From the NCBI GenBank assembly GCA_002418055.1, contig DIDI01000039.1, positions 1 to 14,435 of the forward strand: a stretch of DNA of 14,435 nt, given 5' to 3'. This document shows, piece by piece, positions 6,644 to 12,433 of this stretch. Below the pieces are notes generated by a model. That model made no database searches. It had not been told where the DNA came from and saw only the letters and a list, made by a program, of their open reading frames with translations. Every line of letters starts with the position of its first letter. Position 1 is the first letter of the stretch. This DNA is from Lactobacillus sp. UBA5804. GTDB taxonomy: Bacteria; Bacillota; Bacilli; Lactobacillales; Lactobacillaceae. The position numbers were made by a program, and so were the translations under genes.

Positions 6644-8503
6644 ATGTCCGAAACAAAAAAGGGGAGTTCCTTTAAAGCCAAAATTCAAAAATTTGGGACT
6701 TTCCTGTCTGGCATGATTATGCCGAACATTGGTGCGATTATCGCATGGGGATTTTTAACTGCGATTTTCATGTCACCAAATGGTTGGTTCCCGAATAAAT
6801 ACATCAACTCGATTACGACATCGATGCTGTATTTCTTGATTCCAATCATGATTGCTTATACTGGCGGTAAATCCGTCTATGATGAACGGGGCGGTGTCGT
6901 TGGTGCGATTTCGGTTATGGGGACAATTGCGATTGCCTTCCCATGGGCTAAGCCAATTCTGCAAGGAATTGCGTACCCACCACTTTATCCTTATCCAGCT
7001 AACCAATCGACTGGAATTCCAATGTTCCTAGGGGCCATGATTATGGGCCCACTAGCAGCTTGGTGCTTGAAGCGTTTCGATAAGTCTTGGCAGCATAAAG
7101 TTAAAGCCGGCTTTGAGATGATTTACAACAACTTCTCCCAGGGAATTATGGGGATGATCTTTGTTGCTTTAGGTTACTTCTTAGTTGGGCCAATGCTGAT
7201 TATCAGCACCATTGGGATTGCCCACGGGGTTGATTGGGTCATTGCCCACCACTTGCTGCCATTAGCCAACATCATTATTGAACCAGCCAAAGTGCTCTTC
7301 TTGAACAATGCGATTGGTAATGGGGTGCTAGTGCCATTAGGGATTCAGCAAGCGGCTAAACTCGGTAAATCTGTATTGTTCTTGATGGAATCCAACCCTG
7401 GACCTGGTTTAGGTATTTTAATTGCTTGCAGTCTTTGGGGTAAAGGATCAGCTAAGTCATCCGCACCTGGTGCGGCGATTGTCCACTTCTTTGGTGGGAT
7501 TCATGAAATTTACTTCCCATACGTGTTAATGAAACCAATGTTGATTCTCGCTGCTTTAGCGGGTGGGGTTACTGGGACCTTCTGCTTTAGTACCTTTGGT
7601 GGTGGTTTAACTGCTGCTGCTAGTCCTGGTTCTATTATTGCGCTGCTCATTGTGTCAGCTAAGAGTGCCTATGTCGGTAACCTGCTAGGAGTGGCTGCTT
7701 CAGCCGTTGTTTCCTTCTTAGTAGCAGCATTAGTTTATAAATTCGATAAAAAAGATAGCCAAGATTTGGCAGCCGCACAAGGTCAAATGGCTGCGATGAA
7801 GGCTGAGTCAAAGGGCGAGACAGTTGCAACTGATGCGGCTAGTGCCACCCAGACTGTTAAGAATTATCAAGATGTTAAACGCATTATCTTCGCTTGTGAT
7901 GCCGGCATGGGATCATCCGCAATGGGTGCCTCACTATTGAGAGACAAAGTGAAGAAATCAGGTTTGAATCTGTCAGTGACCAATTCTGCAGTTAGAAACT
8001 TGAAAGATGAGGATGGCTTGCTCGTCATCACCCAAGAGGAGCTAGCCGAACGGGCTGCTGAAAAGACGCCAAGTGCCATGCACTTAACGGTCGGTAACTT
8101 CTTAAGTAGTCCTAAATATGATCAAGTGGTAGCTAGCTTATTAGCAGCCCGTGAATCAACCGCCCCAACTGCAGCTCCCGTAGTTGCAAAAGCTAGCGGT
8201 AGCGTTGCTGGTATTAATTTTGGCGCGGTTAAGACGGTGAACTTCATCCGGCATGACCAACATGTGGGAACCGTAACAATGGCGGTTAGCCTTTTTAAGG
8301 CTGCTTTGAAGCATGCTGGCAAGACGACTCCAGTCGTAGCAGTGACAATTGACCAATTACCAGATGATGCGAGTCATTTAGCGATTGTGACACCAGCTGC
8401 CAAGAAGAACTTAGCCCTGCGTTATCACACGGTCCAAATTGTTACTGTGGCTGATTTGCTTAAAGATGCCAAGTTGGCTGAAGTGGTTAAACATTTAAAC
8501 TAG
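6644..8503 (+). CDS. mtlA: PTS mannitol-specific enzyme IICB
   Basis: The membrane permease that imports mannitol and phosphorylates it to mannitol-1-phosphate. The ATG at 6644 is preferred over an upstream TTG at 6620 because AAAAGGTGAG (6631-6640) precedes it; the product is 619 residues. The IIC membrane domain covers about 1-370 and includes GGIHEIYFPYVLMKP, the conserved mannitol-binding loop with its histidine. A charged linker of about 45 residues leads to the IIB domain, where IIFACDAGMGSS carries the phosphorylated Cys418. After a second Ala/Pro-rich linker (about 507-525), the last 90 residues repeat the IIB pattern, but HDQ stands where the active CDA should be. The protein is longer than Bacillus MtlA (about 480) and has no EIIA domain, which is supplied by MtlF. 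First gene of mtlA-mtlF-mtlD. Confidence 0.95.
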   Translation: MSETKKGSSFKAKIQKFGTFLSGMIMPNIGAIIAWGFLTAIFMSPNGWFPNKYINSITTSMLYFLIPIMIAYTGGKSVYDERGGVVGAISVMGTIAIAFPWAKPILQGIAYPPLYPYPANQSTGIPMFLGAMIMGPLAAWCLKRFDKSWQHKVKAGFEMIYNNFSQGIMGMIFVALGYFLVGPMLIISTIGIAHGVDWVIAHHLLPLANIIIEPAKVLFLNNAIGNGVLVPLGIQQAAKLGKSVLFLMESNPGPGLGILIACSLWGKGSAKSSAPGAAIVHFFGGIHEIYFPYVLMKPMLILAALAGGVTGTFCFSTFGGGLTAAASPGSIIALLIVSAKSAYVGNLLGVAASAVVSFLVAALVYKFDKKDSQDLAAAQGQMAAMKAESKGETVATDAASATQTVKNYQDVKRIIFACDAGMGSSAMGASLLRDKVKKSGLNLSVTNSAVRNLKDEDGLLVITQEELAERAAEKTPSAMHLTVGNFLSSPKYDQVVASLLAARESTAPTAAPVVAKASGSVAGINFGAVKTVNFIRHDQHVGTVTMAVSLFKAALKHAGKTTPVVAVTIDQLPDDASHLAIVTPAAKKNLALRYHTVQIVTVADLLKDAKLAEVVKHLN

Positions 8504-8518
8504 GAAGGGATGACTAAC

Positions 8519-8962
8519 ATGCAATTAGAAGCAAGTATGATTCAGCTGAATCAAAATGTCCCAACTAGGGAACAAGCCATTCGGATGGCTGGAAAACTTT
8601 TAGTAGACGCTGGCTGTGTTGCCCCTGCTTATGTCGATGCGATGATTGAACGTAACAATGATGTGTCAACCTACATGGGTAACTTCATTGCGATTCCTCA
8701 CGGTACCGATGAAGCTAAGCACTACATTAAAAAAACCGGTATTTCCATGGTACAAATTCCCATGGGGGTTGATTTCAGTGCCGCAGATGATCAAGAGCAG
8801 CTGGTAACAGTGGTCTTCGGCATTGCCGGTAAGGGAAATGAACACTTGCAACTGTTAAGTCAGATTGCTTTGTTCTGTAGCGATGTTTCAAACGTGGCTA
8901 AACTCGCAGACGCCAGCACGCCTGAGCAGGTCATTGCATTATTACAAGAGATTGGAGATTAA
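8519..8962 (+). CDS. mtlF: PTS mannitol-specific enzyme IIA
   Basis: A cytosolic phosphocarrier that passes phosphate from HPr to the IIB domain of MtlA. It is a single EIIA(Mtl) domain of 147 residues, the usual size. The phosphorylated residue is His61 in NFIAIPHGTDE. I choose the ATG at 8519 rather than the in-frame ATG at 8510: the ribosome binding site GGAAGGG (8503-8509) touches 8510 directly but is nine bases from 8519, and the shorter start fits homologues that begin just before MIxLN. The ribosome binding site starts within the mtlA stop codon, so translation is tightly coupled. Confidence 0.94.
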   Translation: MQLEASMIQLNQNVPTREQAIRMAGKLLVDAGCVAPAYVDAMIERNNDVSTYMGNFIAIPHGTDEAKHYIKKTGISMVQIPMGVDFSAADDQEQLVTVVFGIAGKGNEHLQLLSQIALFCSDVSNVAKLADASTPEQVIALLQEIGD

Positions 8963-8965
8963 TTG

Positions 8966-10117
8966 ATGATGAGAGCAGTACATTTTGGCGCAGGTAATAT
9001 TGGTCGTGGTTTTATTGGGGAAACGTTAGCTCAAAATGGCTATGGCATCGACTTTGTGGATGTGAATGCCACGATTATTGATGCTTTAAACGCTAGAGGT
9101 GAATATGATATTCAATTAGCCGCTCCGGGCCAAGCTAAAATTCATGTTTCAAATGTCGATGGCATCAACAATGCCAAAGATCCAGCTAAAGTCATTGCTG
9201 CGATTAAGACCACGAATTTAATCACGACGGCCATTGGTCCGAAAATTTTGGATTTGATTGCGCCACTAATTGCTCAAGGGTTAACTGCCAGAGTGCAAGA
9301 AAATAAGACCCCACTAGATGTCATTGCATGTGAGAACATGATTGGTGGCTCAGAACATTTGAAAGCTGAAGTTTATAAGCACCTCGCTGATGATGTGAAG
9401 CCTGTCATTGATGAATATATTGGCTTTCCTAACGCTGCCGTTGACCGAATTGTGCCAATTCAGCACAATGAAGATCCACTCTTTGTTTCCGTTGAAGACT
9501 TCAAAGAATGGGTGATTGATGCCAGCCAAATGAAGAGTGCTGCCAAACATCTTAAGGGTGTTCACTATGCACCTGATTTGGAACCTTACATTGAACGTAA
9601 GTTGTTCTCAGTGAATACTGGCCATGCCACGGTTGCCTATACTGGCAAGAGCTTGGGTTACGAGACAATTGGTGATGCGATTAAAGATGAGACGGTGGTC
9701 AAACAAGTGACGCGCGTCTTAGCTGAAACTAGGTCTTTATTGCTGGCGAAGTGGGACTTTACTGCTAGTGAACTTGAAGCCTATCATAAGCAAGTCATTA
9801 ATCGGTTCAAGAATCCTTATATTTCTGATGACATCGCCCGTGTGGGTCGCACGCCAATCCGCAAATTAGGCTACAATGAACGTTTCATTCGCCCAATTCG
9901 GGAACTGCAGGCGCGGGGGTTAGATAATAGTGCTTTACTTGAGACGGTTGGCCGGATTTATCACTTTAATGAACCAGCCGATGCTGAAAGTCAAAAGTTG
10001 CAAGCGATGCTCAAGTCAGAGCCACTAACCGATGTGATTATTGCCACGACCGGTTTAAAGGCTGATTCAGACTTAGTCACGAAGATTGTTAAATCTTATC
10101 ACGATGCTGCTAAGTAA
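8966..10117 (+). CDS. mtlD: Mannitol-1-phosphate 5-dehydrogenase
   Basis: This enzyme oxidises mannitol-1-phosphate to fructose-6-phosphate with NAD+, feeding glycolysis; the reverse reaction can make mannitol and recycle NADH. It has about 383 residues, matching E. coli MtlD (382). The N-terminal NAD-binding motif is VHFGAGNIGRGFIGETL, and the conserved segment ERKLFSVNTGHATVAYTG lies near residue 210. Three start codons stand in a row: TTG 8963, ATG 8966 and ATG 8969. GGAG at 8953-8956 gives the best spacing to 8966, but 8969 would give the usual MRAVHFGAG start. It lies three bases after the mtlF stop. I see no terminator after it, so read-through into the peroxidase gene is possible. Confidence 0.96.
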   Translation: MMRAVHFGAGNIGRGFIGETLAQNGYGIDFVDVNATIIDALNARGEYDIQLAAPGQAKIHVSNVDGINNAKDPAKVIAAIKTTNLITTAIGPKILDLIAPLIAQGLTARVQENKTPLDVIACENMIGGSEHLKAEVYKHLADDVKPVIDEYIGFPNAAVDRIVPIQHNEDPLFVSVEDFKEWVIDASQMKSAAKHLKGVHYAPDLEPYIERKLFSVNTGHATVAYTGKSLGYETIGDAIKDETVVKQVTRVLAETRSLLLAKWDFTASELEAYHKQVINRFKNPYISDDIARVGRTPIRKLGYNERFIRPIRELQARGLDNSALLETVGRIYHFNEPADAESQKLQAMLKSEPLTDVIIATTGLKADSDLVTKIVKSYHDAAK

Positions 10118-10145
10118 AATTCTGGATGGTTGCAACCCTCTTTCA

Positions 10146-10175
10146 TTGAGTCTCGTGACGCTTATCGCTTATAAT
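10146..10175 (+). promoter_or_regulatory. Promoter of the peroxidase gene
   Basis: TTGAGT (10146-10151), an 18-base spacer and a consensus TATAAT (10170-10175) lie 23 bases before the start codon, with AAGGAG at 10184-10189. The mRNA leader would be very short. Confidence 0.7.
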
Positions 10176-10198
10176 AGGGATAAAAGGAGCTGAGACCA

Positions 10199-10699
10199 AT
10201 GACAACTATTTATGATTTTACGATGACTTTAGCTGATGGTAGCCAGCAACCATTGGCTGCTTATCGTGGTAAGACCTTGCTGGTCGTTAATACCGCTACT
10301 AAGTGTGGTTTTGCACCACAATTTAGTGAGTTAGAAGATTTATATCAACGTTATCATGATGCAGGGCTAGTCGTATTAGGCTTTCCGTCTAATCAATTTA
10401 AGCAAGAGCTCAGTAGTGGCGAAGCTGCAGCGGAGGCTTGTCGCACGACTTATGGGGTCTCTTTTCCGATGTCTCAGTTGATTGCCGTTAATGGGCCCAA
10501 GACTGATCCCATCTTCCATTATCTGAAACTGCAAGCGCCAACTAGTTTAGGACATAGCATCAAGTGGAATTTTACCAAGTTTTTAGTTCATCCTGATGGC
10601 ACAACTGTTGAGCGCTTTGCCCCGAAGACAAGCCCTAAGAAGATGGTGAGTGAAATTGAAGTGGCCTTAGCTAAGGTTGGTCCTGCAATTATTAAATAG
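10199..10699 (+). CDS. gpx: Glutathione peroxidase family thiol peroxidase
   Basis: A cytosolic peroxidase with the thioredoxin-like fold that reduces hydrogen peroxide or organic peroxides. It has 166 residues, typical for bacterial members. The peroxidatic Cys36 lies in NTATKCGFAPQ; Gln69 (NQFKQEL) and Trp123-Asn124 (KWNFTKF) complete the usual active site. Cys81 in EACRTTYGVSFP falls where yeast Gpx3 has its resolving Cys82, so the enzyme probably forms a Cys36-Cys81 disulfide and takes electrons from thioredoxin rather than glutathione (inference). It uses cysteine, not selenocysteine. The ATG at 10199 has AAGGAG nine bases upstream. It follows mtlD without a clear terminator but has its own promoter and ends at a strong terminator. 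Confidence 0.93.
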   Translation: MTTIYDFTMTLADGSQQPLAAYRGKTLLVVNTATKCGFAPQFSELEDLYQRYHDAGLVVLGFPSNQFKQELSSGEAAAEACRTTYGVSFPMSQLIAVNGPKTDPIFHYLKLQAPTSLGHSIKWNFTKFLVHPDGTTVERFAPKTSPKKMVSEIEVALAKVGPAIIK

Positions 10700-10704
10700 C
10701 TTGA

Positions 10705-10739
10705 GAAAAAAGACAACCATGAAACTTCATGGTTGTTTT
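10705..10739. terminator. Bidirectional intrinsic terminator
   Basis: ACAACCATGAA pairs perfectly with TTCATGGTTGT (10713-10736) and is followed by a T-run. An A-rich run just upstream provides the T-tract for the other strand. It separates the convergent peroxidase (+) and surface hydrolase (-). Confidence 0.9.
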
Positions 10740-10751
10740 TTTGGTTTAATA

Positions 10752-11591
10752 TTATTTTAGCCATAAAAAACGGTTAATCGCCTGGGCTACCTTAGAATTT
10801 TCATGTAGCGCAGAATGTTGGGCATCTTTACCAGTGAAGACGAGCACTTGATAATGCTGGCTGCGCGGGTGCACCAAGTATTTGAGGGCTAGCGATGAGC
10901 GATTATCCACTCTGCCATCACTGGCATGACGCAGATTACCAATAATATTGAGAACTTGAATGGGCTGCGGAAGCTTGCGGCGCAGCTGTAAGAGCGCGCG
11001 ATAAGTGGCGAGCATCGTGTGCGGCTTGCCAGTTTTGGCGTCTAGTTTCGGATCAGCTGGTACAAATTGGCCCACACCATTGTAGATGCCAGCTAGTGAG
11101 ACATACTTCGTGACCCGGGGTAGCTGCTTTTTTTTACCACTGGCTAACAGATAATGGGCTGCGGCCATCGTCCCCATGGAATGGGCGACCAAGTTAAATT
11201 GTTTAAATTGGTAATGCGCTTGAAGTGCTTTGATGACGGCAGTCAGATAACGGCCATCTTGGTTATAATTGGTATTGCGATTGTCCCGCAAGTTGATTTT
11301 AACAATGGGATGGGGACTGTTAGCAGGAAGCTGTCCTTGCAAGGTCACCTGACCATGATTGGCTACATCAGCAGTAATCACGTTGTGAGTGACTCCGGTG
11401 TTGATCGCGCGCGTAACAAGATAGTTTTCCGCCCGTGCGCTACTCCCATAGCCGTGGAGGAATAAGGTGGGGGTGCCAATTTTAGTGTGAACTTTGCTAG
11501 CTGGTGCTTGGTAGCGAGTCAAATAAAGACCAGCAGTACCACTAGCAATGAGGACTAGAGCAATTACGCCCCAACGGATGGGATGCTTCAT
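10752..11591 (-). CDS. Membrane-anchored alpha/beta hydrolase (DUF915 type)
   Basis: A probable cell-surface esterase or lipase-like hydrolase. Residues about 7-25 form a hydrophobic signal anchor after MKHPIR, so the enzyme faces outward. The alpha/beta hydrolase core is clear: an oxyanion-region motif LFLHGYGSS (44-51), the nucleophile elbow AHSMG with Ser138, Asp225 in ASDGRVDNRSSLAL and His263 in HSALHEN. The last two motifs are characteristic of the DUF915 group common in lactobacilli. Its 279 residues are a normal length. The ATG at 11591 is preceded by AAGGAGG (11605-11599). It is monocistronic, convergent with the peroxidase gene and divergent from the cold-shock gene. The substrate is not known. 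Confidence 0.88.
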   Translation of the reverse strand: MKHPIRWGVIALVLIASGTAGLYLTRYQAPASKVHTKIGTPTLFLHGYGSSARAENYLVTRAINTGVTHNVITADVANHGQVTLQGQLPANSPHPIVKINLRDNRNTNYNQDGRYLTAVIKALQAHYQFKQFNLVAHSMGTMAAAHYLLASGKKKQLPRVTKYVSLAGIYNGVGQFVPADPKLDAKTGKPHTMLATYRALLQLRRKLPQPIQVLNIIGNLRHASDGRVDNRSSLALKYLVHPRSQHYQVLVFTGKDAQHSALHENSKVAQAINRFLWLK

Positions 11592-11629
11592 GATAAAACC
11601 TCCTTCGATTAATAGTAGATTGTGTGTGT

Positions 11630-11638
11630 ATCATAGCA
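11630..11638 (-). promoter_or_regulatory. Extended -10 promoter of the surface hydrolase
   Basis: On the - strand the sequence reads TGCTATGAT, an extended -10 element, about 39 bases before the start codon. No convincing -35 box is visible, as is common for extended -10 promoters. Confidence 0.45.
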
Positions 11639-11693
11639 TAAGGAAAGATAGAAGACGTTATTGCCGCTTGTGGCTAAAAAATAATAAATTTTG

Positions 11694-11714
11694 AGCTTTT
11701 TTTGAAAAAAAGCT
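11694..11714. repeat. Perfect A/T palindrome upstream of the cold-shock promoter
   Basis: AGC, seven T, one G, seven A, then GCT: a perfect palindrome centred on base 11704, ending 20 bases before the -10 box. It could act as a curved or UP-element-like sequence, a protein site, or a weak terminator for transcription coming from the left. Confidence 0.6.
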
Positions 11715-11731
11715 GATTATTAGTTTTCGTG

Positions 11732-11740
11732 TGCTATAAT
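11732..11740 (+). promoter_or_regulatory. Extended -10 promoter of the cold-shock gene
   Basis: TGC-TATAAT is a consensus extended -10 element. The -35 region (around 11712-11717, GCTGAT) is poor. The start point near 11747 would leave a 5' leader of about 100 bases, typical of cold-shock mRNAs. Confidence 0.7.
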
Positions 11741-11848
11741 AAATCTTGTTGATACCTAAGAAAATTTAGTCGACGTTTACGTGTAATTTCTCTTGAGCGT
11801 TAATGACAGTTTTGGTTTAGGTTTTTTAATCTTAGGAGGATTATACTT

Positions 11849-12049
11849 ATGAAAAATGGTACTGTAAAATGGTTTAATAGTGACAAAGGTTACGGCTTCA
11901 TCGCTGGTGAAGACGGCACTGATGTATTTGTTCACTTCTCAGCAATCAAGGTTGATGGCTACAAGAGCTTAAACGAAGGCCAAAAGGTTACCTACGAAGT
12001 TGAACAAGGCGAACGTGGACCACAAGCAGTCAACGTTGTTCCAGAATAA
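11849..12049 (+). CDS. csp: Cold-shock protein, CspA family
   Basis: A single-stranded nucleic acid-binding protein that melts mRNA structure and supports translation in the cold or during growth changes. Its 66 residues are one cold-shock domain with both RNA-binding motifs: RNP1 KGYGFI (13-18) and RNP2 VFVHF (26-30), plus Trp8 and Phe9. The ending GPQAVNVVPE is typical of lactobacillus Csp proteins. AGGAGGA (11834-11840) lies eight bases before the ATG. A leader of about 100 bases precedes it and three hairpins follow it, suggesting control at the RNA level. Lactobacilli usually have several paralogues, and I cannot tell which this is. Confidence 0.97.
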   Translation: MKNGTVKWFNSDKGYGFIAGEDGTDVFVHFSAIKVDGYKSLNEGQKVTYEVEQGERGPQAVNVVPE

Positions 12050-12063
12050 TGATGGAACAGGCA

Positions 12064-12108
12064 ACTAAGCCGTTAGCTTAGTGTGCATTGTTGAGTTGTT
12101 TCAACTCA
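12064..12108 (+). other. Two tandem hairpins in the csp 3' untranslated region
   Basis: ACTAAGC-CGTTA-GCTTAGT (12064-12082) and TGAGTTG-TTT-CAACTCA (12092-12108) are two perfect 7-bp stems between the csp stop and its terminator. Neither has a T-tract. They may protect the mRNA 3' end or be the body of a small RNA. Confidence 0.55.
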
Positions 12109-12109
12109 G

Positions 12110-12151
12110 AACGATTTGGAATTGTCAGTTGACAGTTCTAAATCGTTTTTT
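12110..12151 (+). terminator. Intrinsic terminator of the cold-shock gene
   Basis: A long stem of about 18 bp starts AACGATTT and closes with AAATCGTT (12110-12147), with two G-T pairs and a loop of GT, running into six T (12146-12151). It is much longer than the other terminators in the window. Confidence 0.88.
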
Positions 12152-12192
12152 GTTGTGCTCAAATAGGTTGGCTACATCCTGGATTAAAAATA

Positions 12193-12201
12193 TGTTACAA
12201 T
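12193..12201 (+). promoter_or_regulatory. Extended -10 promoter of the riboswitch operon
   Basis: TGT-TACAAT is an extended -10 element about 17 bases before the riboswitch. No good -35 box occurs at 16-18 bases; TTGGCT (12168-12173) is 22 bases away. Confidence 0.5.
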
Positions 12202-12217
12202 AACGCTACTTGATTAA

Positions 12218-12310
12218 CTGCAAGGGGAGCCTAAGCGCTGAGATTAGGTTGAATTATCAACCTTAACCCTGTATGACCTGATCTGGTTAGTACCAGCGTA
12301 GGAATCGCAG
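12218..12310 (+). promoter_or_regulatory. TPP riboswitch (THI element)
   Basis: All the hallmark segments are present in order: GGGGAGCC (12224-12231), CTGAGA (12238-12243), ACCCT (12266-12270), CTGATCTGG (12278-12286) and CCAGCGTAGGAA (12293-12304). CTGC (12218-12221) pairs with GCAG (12307-12310) as the closing P1 stem. An extra stem, AGGTTGA-ATTA-TCAACCT (12246-12263), sits between CTGAGA and ACCCT, where many Gram-positive TPP riboswitches carry an optional helix. Thiamine pyrophosphate binding should lower expression of the downstream permease operon through the terminator at 12349-12382. Confidence 0.95.
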
Positions 12311-12348
12311 CCAATAACTATGTGCTAGCTTTTTGCTGTCACTTAATT

Positions 12349-12382
12349 AAGGTTGAATTTCTCGTAAATTCAACCTTTTTTT
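12349..12382 (+). terminator. Regulated terminator of the TPP riboswitch
   Basis: AAGGTTGAATTT pairs perfectly with AAATTCAACCTT around loop CTCGT (12349-12377) and runs into seven T. It lies between riboswitch and permease, about 45 bases before the ribosome binding site. Its 5' arm is complementary to the riboswitch extra stem: TTAAGGTTGA (12347-12356) against TCAACCTTAA (12257-12266). Confidence 0.9.
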
Positions 12383-12433
12383 GTTGGAATCGATCAGTCG
12401 CAATTAATTTGGTTTATTTAAAGGAGGTTGCGT

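Noticed and set aside
10128..10137. GGTTGCAACC palindrome after mtlD as a terminator
   Set aside because: A 10-base palindrome with no room for a loop and no T-tract cannot be an intrinsic terminator; it could be a protein site, but nothing supports one.
11154..11465. 103-residue + strand reading frame opposite the surface hydrolase
   Set aside because: It is fully antisense to a well-supported gene with a visible catalytic triad and lacks a ribosome binding site.
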